A DNA stretch of 64,000 bases from Siphonodentalium dalli (Eukaryota; Mollusca; Scaphopoda; Gadilida; Siphonodentaliidae), in the NCBI GenBank assembly GCA_032622095.1, contig CP136067.1, forward strand, positions 137,643,990-137,707,989, read 5' to 3'. Below, piece by piece: positions 44,398 through 56,361 of the stretch. The translations under genes were made by a program, and so were the position numbers. The notes beneath the pieces are model-generated. The model was not told the origin of the DNA and did not search any database. It saw only the letters and a program-made list of their open reading frames with translations. Position 1 is the first letter of the stretch. Each line of letters starts with the position of its first letter.

Positions 44398-45427
44398 CAG
44401 TGCCAGGGGCCGATCTCATCGGCCCTAATTTACGGTCGGTAAAATCGGCCCTAAAATTTATTATTTTTTTTTAATAGATTTTTTTGGATATGCTTAAAGG
44501 GGTACTGTACGCCAAATGTTGTTGTTGGTTTCTATAGTCTCCGAGTCGGAGAATAAGGTAACAATTTTTCCATTATTTAAAAGTCTATTGAGTACGAAGT
44601 CATGTTACGGATGACAAATTTACCGGAATGCAAAAATACAAATTGTCGTTGTCGAGTAATTTTTGTAAAGTTTTCAACCAAATGAATCAAATAAAAGTTA
44701 TATTATATGCATACTAGTCCCATATAATCATTTAAGTTATTGTATCGCCGCTAGTCAGTGAGTGGCTTGAGTGTTCTCCCCGTATCATCATAATATTTTA
44801 AGCAATCGTGTGTGCGATCGATTTAAAAATCCAGTATCCCTCAATTACTATTTTTGATTACGGTAATTCGTAATTTAATTGACGCCATTTTATGGCTCCA
44901 GTCATAAATTCAATTTATATCAAATTATTAACTTTTAAATGATTAAATTTTAAGATAGCCTATTAACCTGAGCGTTTACAGAATACATCTTCGACTCAAA
45001 TTACTTATGTTTCTATATATTATCGATATTAGATCGTTGTTGTCACCGGAAATTTAATGAAAATGGCGTAAAGTACCCCTTTAAGCATGCTATAGCAAAT
45101 TTAAAAACAAACTGGATAAAATCTTAGGGGCATGTTATAACTCAAAACTATCACCAAGTATTCATAGTAATAATTTTGATGCCCATGAAAAACGTAAGAT
45201 TCCCTGGCACTAAACCTACAAAATAAGTCTGTTAAAGAATATAAGAAAAAATTATTAAAATTGTAAAAAATTGTAAAAAATAATAACAAATGATGAAAAA
45301 TTGTTATGCCAATGCATTCTCTTATATATGCGAGGCGACCTATGGTCGACTCGCATATATAAGAGAATGCATTGGCACAGGGTATATGGGTTGATACAAA
45401 AAACGGACCTGGCACTGAAAGGGTTAA
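44398..45427. mobile_element. TTAACCCTTTCAGTGCCAGG element with nested insertions
   Basis: TTAACCCTTTCAGTGCCAGG and its inverse 'cctggcactgaaagggttaa'. Inside are a complete TTAA element (44494-45084) and one hairpin with 'ccaatgcattctcttatata' arms (45308-45378). The right TTAA (45424-45427) is shared with the following element. Confidence 0.85.
44494..45084. mobile_element. Nested TTAA element with AGGGGTACTGTACGCC ends
   Basis: TTAAAGGGGTACTGTACGCC and 'ggcgtaaagtacccctttaa' with flanks 'atgc' and 'gcatg', 591 bp. The end word also occurs at 14170-14187. Confidence 0.85.
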
Positions 45428-45920
45428 AGGCCCACTTAATTTTTGAACACCCAGATCACATTATATAAAATATATGCCATATTATATACCATTTGAAAGA
45501 GGAAGCTTCAAAACATTGTATAATCAACTTGTCCGGTGTAATAAACTGTGAACATTGTTGTTTTTGTTGAGATATCGATATCTGTTCTGTGCTGAAGTTT
45601 CTACACAAAGTCTTATTATTTTAAATTGAAGGGGAATTACTCTATATATTTAGATATAGAGTTATTCCCCTTCCATTGGAAATAAATTATAGTTTGAATT
45701 CTGTTGCATTCTGTGAGCCATAATGGGGGAAATGATTTTATGATTTGAGCTATTTTCTGGTACTCTATAGGCACCTTCTGAGACACAGATGTTCCGTTCC
45801 AAATGGTGATGAATTATAGTATGATAATCATATTTAATGGCATAAATTGTTATTAAAACCGTATATCAAGGCACAAAATAAAAAAACAATTGGTGACTCG
45901 AAAATTAGGTGGGCCTTTAA
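45424..45920. mobile_element. TTAA element with AGGCCCACTTAATTTTnG ends
   Basis: TTAAAGGCCCACTTAATTTT and 'aaaattaggtgggcctttaa', 497 bp, with an internal inverted pair around 'tatagagttattccccttcc'. It ends 30 bp before the splice donor of the next exon. Confidence 0.9.
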
Positions 45921-45949
45921 ATTAAATTATGTCATTCGTGTTATATTAC

Positions 45950-46200
45950 CTTGACATTCAGATGAGTCACTGTCGTGTCTGATTTCAAGTTCAGGCGTCG
46001 AGCTGCCACTTCCTGTGTGTTTGTGACCGTGTTTCCCGGAAGTGATCAACTTATTTGCTGCATTTGGTGTATCGCTGTTCTGTTCCAAACTTGTAATACT
46101 CCGCGTTCTTACAACCGCGGTTTTATGTAGGGTCCATGTTTGGATTTTATAATCACATTCGTATTGCAGAAGATCATTTATTGCATCCCAAGGTCGCACA
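45950..46200 (-). CDS. OSBPL8: OSBPL8-type protein, second-last coding exon
   Basis: 251 bp. The acceptor is ccattttag (46201-46202 side) and the donor g|gtaata. It begins by completing an Asp codon, then VRPWDAINDLLQYECDYKIQ, the continuation of the ORD's conserved end (YKYAD-xRPWDPLNDL in the family). A variable low-complexity linker follows, rich in Ser, His and acidic residues (SGKHGHKHTGSGSSTPELE, HDSDSSECQ). In ORP5/8 this linker joins the lipid-exchange domain to the membrane anchor. The phase to both neighbours is consistent. Confidence 0.92.
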
Positions 46201-46281
46201 CTAAAATGGAAAAAAGAATGACAATATAAAACAAAAGATTCCACAACGGGTGCTGGGATACCCCCATGGTGAAAATTGAAA

Positions 46282-46630
46282 TATATAATTTTTATATTAA
46301 AATTAGTTTTTCCTCAAGGGAAGCCCGAAACTGAACTATATGGATTATTATCCTCGGCCTTGTGTTATCAGGAGGGTTAAAATTTATTGTCCGTTTATTA
46401 GCCTACTCCGGTCAATCAGCGACTCCGGTCAATCAGTGCTCGGATTAGCTCACGCATGGATGCGTCCCGTGCAAATCTCGCTCTCCTAACAATTCATCTA
46501 GCCAGTTTTATTTCCGACTTTTAATAGTAAGATTTGCGAGTCGCGGGGTTGGGAATGGCACCGCCATGGGAGGGATCTATGATAGTTCAGTTTCGGGCTT
46601 CCCTTGAGGAAAAACTAATTTTAATATAAA
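46282..46630. repeat. Palindromic unit at the left edge of the long inverted-repeat element
   Basis: 'attaaaattagtttttcctc' with 'aagggaagcccgaaactgaa' at 46293-46330 and the exact inverse at 46577-46625. Directly after it begins a related end, 'ttttccgccaaggagaagcc' (46629). Confidence 0.85.
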
Positions 46631-49600
46631 AATTATATTTTTCCGCCAAGGAGAAGCCCTTCAACTGAACTATATGGAATAGAATGCAAGCCCAGGAGGA
46701 GGCAACGAGCAATAAATTTAATATTCCAGTTTGACGGGAATGTACTCTTCCAAACAGATTTCATGTAAATGTGATTTAGTCATGAATCGGCTTTGATATG
46801 TTATGTGAAAGAGCTCATAAATTCAGATTCCAGCATTGCTCAAGCTTGTACCTCCCCCCTTGTCTTTTGGAATAAACATCCCAGGCAGTGCCATACCATA
46901 CGTGCCAGCTATTAGTAGAAACCGAGCAGTAGAGACTTCTTCTTCTGCTGCTGCTTTTCTCTCGTGTCCTGCGATGAGAGTGATGGCGGTATTTACTATT
47001 TATATCTTCCCAAATAGAAAGCGCTATAGACGGTACGCGACAGCGAGTCTTCCTCACACAGAACAGCCTCCAAAGGCTCGGGTGCTATTGTCCCGGAGGA
47101 TTGGTTGCCCGAATCTCCGAGAACGGCACTCTGCCTGCCACGGTCTGCTGATGCAGGACCAGGGGGCGCGAACTGGTACAGCCCAAGGACTGGTACAGTT
47201 GTGCAAAGTTTGTGTAATTCATTGTAACAAGATTTGACACATATCCTGTGATGAAGTTTTTTTTTTTCCAAGAGATCGACCCGTGTCGTGTCCGTACGCA
47301 AAGCGAGTTCCCTAGGAACGACAGAATCCTTGACCGACAGTGGGAACCACCGTCGGCCCGAGATCCTTGCTCATCGTCGTCAAAGCCATCAGACGCCAGG
47401 AGAATTATAGAAACTAGAAAGCATGTCAGGATCGACGCCAGCAACAGAACAGCCTGCATCAGGTTGAGGTAAGGTACTAGAGGGAAGCCCACACTGGGAA
47501 TGTCTCGAACGAGGAACAATTGCGCTCGCACTTAGATTTTAAGGTGTTATTTCCCACCCCAAGGCCAAAATGGCGGAAAAAAGGGAAATTGAAAGGATCC
47601 ATTTGACCAGGGAAAGCCCCCCACCGAATCTCCCAAATGCAGGCGGTCCCGACACGCTGACATAAACGTCGATGACATACCACTAGGATCCCCTGACGGC
47701 AGAGGAGCAGGCCTGGACGTATCACTTGGGATGACGTTTCCAGGGGGACAAGACCGACCCTCGTAATGGAGTGGGCCACGGCGCCGTGGGGAAGCGTCAG
47801 AAGGCCAGTTGGCTAGTGCGCTTTGTGCGGCACGGGACAACGAGGCTTCCCCACCCAGAACAGTCGCCAAAGGCGCGGGTGCTTGTGTCCTGGAGGATTG
47901 GTTGCCCGAATCTCCGGAGGACGGTACCCTGCCTCCCACGGTCTGCAGAAGACGGGGCTTGCAGCATGACCAGGGGGGACCGAATGGTTCCTGCCCGAGT
48001 TAAGACTGGTACGTTTGCTCAAAATGTAAAACCATGGACCAATGGGCCCTCAACCAACTATGACAATATCGCGTAAATTCATGAGCAACCCGTACGGCCA
48101 TCAAAGTCGAATCTCGTTCGACAATAAGCAAGACAAGACATTCTGTTAGTTATTAGCAAGCATAATATACAAAACATTTGTTAGTTATTGCAAACAAGGT
48201 TAATAAGGTAAATTCCGTTATTTACGATGGCCACGTGATCTTACCTGCTAGAAATTAAACCGCAGGTAAGATACTGTCTTTTCTCGGCGAAGAGGACGAT
48301 GAGATCCGATTTCTCCTGTGCAAGAACATAGCGGAGTCCTTGCTTACGGTGAGGAGAACGTTTTATACACTTACAGAAAGTCCGCAGATGGTGGAGCAGG
48401 CCTGGAATATCCCGAGGGAGTATGAATCCAGGGGGACAAGACCCACTCTCGTAATGGAGTGGGCCACGGACCGTGGGGAAGAGTCAGAAGTCTCAGTCCT
48501 TCCCAGGAGACAGGAGCAATTGTTCACGCAGCCTTAAGCAAGTGTAATTTTCTAATTCACGAATATTAAACTGTGCACTGTTCCCTCTTGACAGAAGGTG
48601 CATGGTCATAGTAATCATTTATTCAATATTAAACTATTGGAAGGTATATATAAAATCGTTCCCATCGCAGTTAAATTATGGGAATGTGAAAGTGCCATGG
48701 AACATGCATGTTTTGAGGTCTATCCCACAATGACATTGAATTTGAGAAAAACACAACTGATGATTAGACAGGCGCAAGTACATCCGTCTTCTGAATTGCG
48801 AGAGCAAATGAGAGCTCGAGCTGCGGTTACATCTGGGAAGAACTGAAGTCTGGTTGGCTGGTGCGCTATTAGTGGCACATGATGAGTCTTCCCCACCCTA
48901 AGGCTCAGGAGCTGTGGCATTCGCCCTTGAAGATTTGTTTTCCAAATCAACGATGGTAGCACCCCGCCAGTCACTGGTACTGGGCAGTGGTCATGCACAA
49001 TATAAAGGCTTCTTTGGGAACGGCGCTTTATATGTGTGATGATACAAATGCTTTCATTTGTTATTCATATAGGTTTTCTATTTACCAGATAATCATGGAT
49101 ACGTAGTAATAGAAAGAGAAGAGCCATGTTTTGGACTCTTTTGAAATTGGCACTGGCAGGCCTGCCGAATGCAAAATAAATCTGAAGCCGTAACGTATTT
49201 GTCGGTTGTCTGGTTGTGCTTAGGTACCCATAGGTTACACAAACTGTTATATTCAGTATCACGAGAGCCACATACAACTTTGACGCGACCTAGATTTCAC
49301 AACCTCCAGGTGAACAGAACCGTCGTTCGCCTCCAATACGCAGGCCTGCAGGGGTCGTGCACAATATAAATAGAAACACTGTTCATGTAACTGCACTTTA
49401 TATGTGTGACAATACAAATGCTGTCCTTTCTGTTATTTGCCCGATAATCAATTGGATATGAGGCAATAGAAGGAAAAGAGCCATGTGTTGGTCTCTGATG
49501 GAAATTATAGTGGCAGCGGCCCTGCGCAATATAAATGCATTTCCTGTAACTGTGCTTAATACAGGAGTGAAGGCTATTTGACATTTGATCTTTCTATGTG

Positions 49601-51349
49601 GAAATAGAAGGTAGAGAGCCAAGTGATGGACTCTGTTGGAAAGGCTATTGACAGTGCATCGGGGGCACATGACAATATAAATGCATAGTAGTTCACCTTG
49701 ACTATTCACGGATTGAAAGCGCAGAAGTATGTCGGTATCAGTGAAAATTTACGCCATATTGATATAGTCAGTTCGTATGTCATTGAGCCTTTGAGGCACT
49801 GATACCCTTGTACTAGTATGGAACAATTATGGCTGGCCATACATGTTTTTAAGCTCACCATTTTGTATCATTTAAATTCGTAATTTGAATGTATCTACAA
49901 ACACTAATATCTGAGGATAACAGTTCAGATGTTGTCTATTTGTTACAGTGAACACGTGGAAATGTCAAACATCAAAATCATCAAAAGTATAAACATTGTT
50001 GACTGAAAATTTATTGAGACACTGGCTAGCCAATGAATCATTTCAACACTGCGACCATGCTAGGTCACACGGATATGGTGACATGCCACAAGTACTGTCA
50101 AGTAGGCCAACCAAAGGCTCGCATCCCAAATTTCTCCAAAGAGATCTGACCACGGACGGAAGTATCCTTGGATATTTAAGCAAACTATAGCTGAAGGATC
50201 AGGCTACTGCATTTGCATATCTGTGCAAACATAATCTCATTGTTTCCAACGATTGTTCCGATAATACAATGAGGGAAAGGAAATGGAATCGCAAGAACAG
50301 AGTCAGAATTTCAAATAAATATCTTGAAGTCGATGTAACGTTTGCGACGTTCCAAGTATCCAAATAAGAGCCATCATGTTAATAGTAATACATTCGGGCT
50401 AGCTAAGATATGCAAAAATTAATCGGTAAGCACAATTAATTAGAACGACATGTTGTATATGTACAATGATGTTCTGTGATAATCATTTACCAAATGTCGG
50501 TTAAGTTCCAGTCGCTCAACTTCAACTTACAATTGAATTAGTTGAGGCAAAAGAAATTTCATTGGATTACAAGTTCTATCTTGTTTATTAATACATGTAA
50601 ATTATCGCCAAAGGAGACATTTCTGTCCTGGCCAACTTTCTGCGCACTAACAGAGCTGTTGCAGATACGATTATGTAGTGTACATGAAATGAACGTAGCA
50701 AGAAGTCGGCATCATGAAATATAGTTAGCACGAAATTAGGATACTTCGCATACCGTACCACGTGGACTCAGAAATCGGACGATTCATGCCACCGTATATG
50801 TTGCACAATAATGCAAAATAGGTTCGCTACAAGTAAACGATGTGCGTCTGTAGTCATTGTCAAAATGGCCATCAATGGCGAAGTTCACAACGTGATTTTG
50901 TCGATTCCAATTCCAAAATTTTTTGAGATAAAATGGGTCGATAAAAACACGGAATATTTATAAATAGCGTTGCGCATACTATGAAACGAAGAGTTTCTGC
51001 GCGAACTTATAAATATTAAACGACCGGTTAAGCAACGGATAAATTGCAAGTTTGTGATCAACAATAAATAGTGAGTTGATAAACTCGCAATAGAGAAATA
51101 CTTCCTTTAGTTAAAACCACGTCTGATAGGTCCAAGGAGAGAAATAAAACTGGCTAGATGAATTGTTAGGAGAGCGAGATTTGCACGGGACGCATCCATG
51201 CGTGAGCTAATCCGAGCACTGATTGACCGGAGTCGCTGATTGACCGGAGTAGGCTAATAAACGGACAATAAATTTTAACCCTCCTGATAACACAAGGCCG
51301 AGGATAATAATCCATATAGTTCAGTTGAAGGGCTTCTCCTTGGCGGAAA
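46303..51349. mobile_element. 5-kb element with long inverted terminal repeats, unclassified
   Basis: Sequence 46330-46525 (containing 'actatatggattattatcct', 'ggtcaatcagcgactccggt', 'cgcatggatgcgtcccgtgc') is repeated in inverted form at 51125-51330, about 200-225 bp with few differences. The interior is richer in G+C than its surroundings at 46.9-48.5 kb and holds internal duplications: 'ttggttgcccgaatctccg' at 47101 and 47899, and 'gagcaggcctgga' with 'aatggagtgggccacgg' at 47706-47790 and 48393-48470. Some frames are open for 130-150 codons, but I recognise no domain. A DIRS-like retroelement (inverted LTRs) or a foldback DNA transposon are both possible. It lies in an OSBPL8-type intron. 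Confidence 0.65.
48283..48537 (+). CDS. Unidentified open frame within the 5-kb element
   Basis: An open frame of about 85 codons ending TAA at 48535-48537, with FLGEEDDEIRFLLCKNIAES and ESPQMVEQAWNIPREYESRG. It is likely more than chance because its second half is a diverged duplicate of 47690-47800. I do not recognise a family, and no start or splice site decides its limits. Confidence 0.2.
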   Translation, partial: LGEEDDEIRFLLCKNIAESLLTVRRTFYTLTESPQMVEQAWNIPREYESRGTRPTLVMEWATDRGEESEVSVLPRRQEQLFTQP

Positions 51350-52170
51350 AATGGGCAGGTTGTAAACTAAATTGTGAAGTGTGAACAAAAATATGATGAA
51401 CAAACAAAATTAATTACTGAACAATTCCAACATTTTCAGATAAACAAAGAGGAAAACTCTTGAACGGAAGATGAGAACAACATCAGTGAACCCTCTTTTG
51501 AAAGCCCTCATGATGCCAAACCTGCATACCAAATTTCATCGAGATCCGATAACCCATGGTTGAGATATATGAGCGGACGGACAAAATCCAACATTTTCAG
51601 ATAAACATATAGGGATAACTCAGTGAGAGCTTTCCGATGAATGGCAAGCCATATGTCCGACTAAATCCTGAAAAGTTACCCATAATTCTGCTGTGGTTCA
51701 GGAGTTGATTATCTAGGGCATTACTGTAAATTGCATAATCGAGGTGACTGATGGGTGAACATCACCAGCATCAAAATTCAAGGCTATTCAAGGCCTCCTT
51801 CCCAATATTAAATGGCAATTGAACCAATTGAAGCAATTTCGTAATATAAACAGGTTTTATGTCATACTCAGTTTGAAACTTATGTATGTCCCTTATTACT
51901 CTGCGCATTTGAGACCCATCTTCCCATGAGTTTGCCCACAAATGTAATAAATTACGATCTATTATATTACTCTGCGTATTTGAGACCCATTCTCCCATGA
52001 ATTTGCCTGCAAACGTAACAAAACACGATCTATCATCTTATTTTGCATATTTGTAGACCTCTCTTCCTGTGAGTTTGCACACAAAAATAATAAATCTAAC
52101 ATCATAAATGTAGACACATTCTCCTATGAGTTTGCTCAAAAATGTAATAAATTACGATCTATCATCTTAC
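51350..52170. repeat. Intron with repeat fragments
   Basis: 51620-51727 is the right half of a CAGTAATGC MITE. 51729-51775 is a fragment of the 'AGGGTGAATT' family body. 51900-52200 holds four diverged tandem units of about 70-90 bp ('cccattctcccatgagtttgc', 'acgatctatcatcttac'). The last unit overlaps the exon end at 52171-52200, which suggests that the tandem units were copied from the exon's 3' margin. Confidence 0.6.
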
Positions 52171-52356
52171 TCTGCATATTTGTAAACCCATTCTCCCGTG
52201 AGTTTGTCTTCTTCAAACAGCTTCGGAACCCACACTGTGCCCTCAGCTTTACGTTGCTTTCCCTCTTGTCGTTGCCGTTCCTCCAGAAAATATTTTTCCT
52301 GTGTTGCAGTTTGCATGTCATTGGTTACAACAGATGCTGTGACACCCTTCCACAAC
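52171..52356 (-). CDS. OSBPL8: OSBPL8-type protein, ORD-end exon
   Basis: 186 bp, acceptor tatatcag and donor ga|gtaaga. The first base completes an Arg codon from the upstream exon, then LWKGVTASVVTNDMQTATQE, KYFLEERQRQEGKQRK and VWVPKLFEEDKLTGEWVYKY. This is the conserved C-terminal part of the OSBP-related domain (family pattern LWxxVTxAI...ATxEKxxLEExQR...WxPxLFExDxxTGEWxYKYxD). ORP5/8-type proteins carry this block and transfer lipids at ER-plasma membrane contacts. Identification is strong. Tandem fragments of its 3' edge lie in the adjacent intron. Confidence 0.95.
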
Positions 52357-53059
52357 CTGATATAGAATACAGAAAGATATAAGTGTCAGATTTTTTTATT
52401 TATGGAGTACCGATTTCGGGAGATTTGGCTCAAAATCTGCAAACTTTTTACGAATAAAAATTTCTAGTTTTACTAAAATTATTACCAAATAACACCAAAT
52501 GGGTTAGGGTTTAGCATAACAAAAATTTAACATATCAACTAAACTTGAACAATCTAATAACTGCCATACATCAAGGAAGAAAATATCTTTGACATCACTG
52601 CATTCCTGACAAAAGCACATGCAGTTAATCCCACTGTGATGATGTCATCATCCAGCTATCTTGGTTCACTCTGTTATTACATGAGATGTGGTCATTTCTT
52701 TTTGAAACTTTGGGTAAACATTATAATTCTGTTTCTTGCCGGATGAATAATTATGAAACTATGTGATTTCTTTGTGTCCATGCCTATTTAATCAAATGAG
52801 AGGTCTTAAAGGCCCACTTAAGTTTCGAATCACTGGTTATTTTTTTTATAGCGCCTTGATATCATTACACAACCCACCCTTGGAAACTCATAACCACACC
52901 ATTGTACACATTACTGCGGTCGACTACCGCTCTAGCCAACAGCCGTTAGTAAAGGTGGTAATTAGTTTAGTGGGCAACTGAATTTCGGTGCGTGTACAAG
53001 AAGATTACTTTGTGCTATCACTACAATTAATTATGATTTTATAAAGTGGTGTTGTCGCT

Positions 53060-55210
53060 TATTTACGCTTACGATCATGTAGTTAATCAAAGGAAATAAT
53101 TTTTATCAATTGACCTAATGCGCCGACAAATAAAGCCGAATGTCATAGTTTTACGGCCGAAAATTTTATTTATATATAATTATGTCCGTCCGCCGAATCG
53201 AAGAGCGGTAGTGAACCGCAGTAACTTTGAGGAATGATTTCACCCATAAATATTAATATTTCCCCATCATGTCATGTATTGACTTGTTGGTAAAAGATAG
53301 ACATTCACGATTATGTAAACACATCAGCTGATTTATACAAACCAGCTCCGATAAATAAAGCCAAAATGTCATTGTTTTACGGCAGAAAATTTAATTTATA
53401 TATAATTATTGTCCGGCCGCCGACTCGAAGAGCGATAGTGAACCACACTAACTTTGAGGAATGATTTCGCCCATAAATATTATTTATTCCCCACCATGTC
53501 GTGTATGTACTTGTTGGCAAAAGATAGACCTTCACGATTATGTAAAAATATCAGCTGATTTGTACAAACTAGCTCCGATAAATAACGACAAATATCATAG
53601 TTTTACGGCAGAAAATTTAATTTATATAATAATTATGTCCGGCCGCCGACTCGAAGAGCGGTAGTGAACCGCACTAACTTTGAGGAATTATTTCAACCAT
53701 AAATATTATTTATTCCCCACCATGTCGTGTATGTACTTGTTGGCAAAAGATAGACATTCCCAATTATGTAAAGACATCAGTTGATTTGGACAAACCAGCT
53801 CCGATAAATAAAGCCAAATGTCATTGTTTTACGGCAGAAAATTTAATTTATATAATAATTATGTCCGGCCGCCGACTCGAAGAGCGGTAGTGAACCGCAC
53901 TAACTTTGAGCAATGATTTCACCCATAAATATTATTTATTCCCCACCATGTCGTGTATGTACTTGTTGGCAAAAGATAGACCTTCGTGAAAATGTAAAAA
54001 TATCAGCTGATTTGTACAAACCAGCTCCGATAAATAACGCCAAATGTCATTGTTTTACGGCAGAAAATTTAACTGATATATAATTATGTCCGGCCGCCGA
54101 CTCGAAGAGCGGTAGTGAACCGCACTAACTTTGAGGAATGATTTTACCCATAAATATTATTTATTCCCAACCATGTCGTGTATGTACTTGTTAGCAAAAG
54201 ATAGACCTTCACGATTATGTAAAAACATCAGCTGATTTGTACAAACCAGCTCCGATAAATGACGCCAAATATCATAGTTTTTCGGCAGCAAATTTAATTT
54301 ATATATATAATTATGTCCGTCCGCCGACTTGAATAGCGGTAGTGAACCGCAGTTGCTTTGAGCAATGATTTCACTGACAAACATTATTTTTACCCCATCA
54401 TATCGTATATATTCTTGTTGGCAAAAGACAGACCTTCGTGAATATGTAAAAACATCAGCTGATTTGTACAAACCAGCTCCGATAAATGACGCCAAATATC
54501 ATAGTTTTTCGGCAGCAAATTTAATTTCTATATAATTATGTCCGTCCGCCGACTCGAATAGCGGTAGTGAACCGCAGTTGCTTTGAGCAATGATTTCACT
54601 GACAAACATTATTTTTACCCCATCATATCGTATATATTCTTGTTGGCAAAAGACAGACCTTCGTGAATATGTAAAAACATCAGCTGATTTGTACAAACCA
54701 GCTCCGATAAATGACGCCAAATATCATAGTTTTTCGGCAGCAAATTTAATTTCTATATAATTATGTCCGTCCGCCGTCTCGAATAGCGGTAGTGAACCGC
54801 AGTTGCTTTGAGCAATGATTTCACTGACAAACATTATTTTTATCCCATCATATCGTATATATTCTTGTTGGCAAAAGACAGACCTTCGTGAATATGTAAA
54901 AACATCAGCTGATTTGTACAAACCAGCTCCGATAAATGACGCCAAATATCATAGTTTTTCGGCAGCAAATTTAATTTCTATATAATTATGTCCGTCCGCC
55001 GACTCGGATAGTGGTAGTGAACCGCTGTAACTTTGAGCAATGATTTCACTGACAAACATTATTTTTTCCCCATCATATCGTATATATTCTTGTTGGCAAA
55101 AGACAGACCTTCGTGAATGTGTAAAAACATCAGCTGATTTGTACAAACCAGCTCCGATAAATGACGCCAAATATCATAGTTTTTCGGCAGCAAATTTAAT
55201 TTATATATAA
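53060..55210. repeat. Satellite array, unit about 225 bp, nine or more copies
   Basis: The word 'agcggtagtgaaccgca' or a variant recurs at about 53204, 53431, 53656, 53884, 54108, 54336, 54559, 54785 and 55011. Units 53400-54130 share the form 'cggccgccgactcgaagagc'. Units 54300-55200 share 'cgtccgccgactcgaatagc' and 'cactgacaaacatt'. So there are two homogenised blocks. On the - strand each unit of the second block gives the same 73-residue frame, a consequence of 225 being a multiple of 3. Confidence 0.95.
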
Positions 55211-56258
55211 TTTTTTGGCGCTGTAATGGATATTTGCATGGAAATCCCAATTGAATGTTATCACACGAGCTCGCTCTGACACAATCCGAGGAATCTCAAC
55301 GAACCGGTATTGTCTGTCTTAATTTTCCTGTTAGTCAAGGCATGAGAGCACCATATCGGATTGTTAATGGGACATTAAACACTCGTGTATCACAATCGCC
55401 CTAAAGAGCTGCAAATTCTGCACATTTTATTTTTATTTTGGATGACCCTGAAATGACGAGAAACAAATAAAGTATAAAATCGAGGGACTCAACTCCACTT
55501 TTCGAAATGAATTAAAACTCGTGAAAAACAGCAACAGATATCAGACAGGATTTGTTCATTTCGGCATCCATGAAAGAATTTATGACTGGCCTGAAATTTC
55601 TTGATAGCAGTTTATTTGATAATAGCTTATAACTACTCACTTGTCTCGCCTGTTGAAATTGTCCGATCGCGCGCAGGCGACTAATGCTATCAATGATTGG
55701 TGTGACCATGTAAAATACATGGATTTTACGTACAGAAATTACATGCATGTGTGTATCCACCCTAATGACAGCTACTAATGAGTACAAGGAATAAATCGTA
55801 TCTAAGTTTTGTATTCCCCAAATGTATTACAAAAATCATAGCTAGCGGCTTCAACTTTACAAATACGGTGCATGTGTGATGTGAGATCAAAGTCGGCAAT
55901 AATCAAATGATATTTTACGCCCGTAAGCATTATATTGGGCAGTATGCGAATAATATGTCGGAGTCATCATGCATAAAACTGTAATGCGGGATGTCTATAA
56001 AATACCATAATTTTGGCGTTATAATTTTTTAATATTCGGTACAAAAAAACAATATTAAATTCGTTACAAAAAAATGTGACATCTGTTTTTCATGTCATTT
56101 GCTATTCAAAACTCAGCTAACTTATCAATCCGCAGAATGGGATCTGTTGCCGGGCGGCAAAAGTAGCCTTTGATCGCACAGGCTATTTTCTGATTAGTTG
56201 ACGATGTCAGATGGCCTGCTTTCATTTTTCTAATTGGTCAAGCAAAATTTGACATAAA
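55211..56258. other. No gene seen
   Basis: About 1 kb of unique sequence. No exon, RNA or repeat end that I can support. Confidence 0.5.
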
Positions 56259-56361
56259 AGTACTCAGGCATTATTTCATGTCGTGCATTTAATTTAATTG
56301 TTATATATATATATCACAATTAAATTAAATGCACGGCATGAAATAATGCCTGAGTACAAAC
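56259..56361. repeat. Near-perfect 100-bp palindrome
   Basis: 'gtactcaggcattatttcat' through 'ttaatttaattg' pairs with the inverse ending 'atgaaataatgcctgagtac', around a central (TA)n loop. One mismatch (gtcgtgc / gcacggc) is visible. Confidence 0.95.

Noticed and set aside
47085-47939. Frames of 130-148 codons on the - strand in the 5-kb element
   Set aside because: Composition follows the GC-rich core and no domain was recognised. Described with the element rather than as genes.
49398-49709. 103-codon frame on the - strand
   Set aside because: No domain, no splice context, and overlapping frames of similar length in repeated 'gacaatataaatgc' sequence.
54157-55170. Repeated 73-codon frames on the - strand
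   Set aside because: The satellite unit is 225 bp, a multiple of 3, so the same chance frame recurs. No start context, splice site or known domain.
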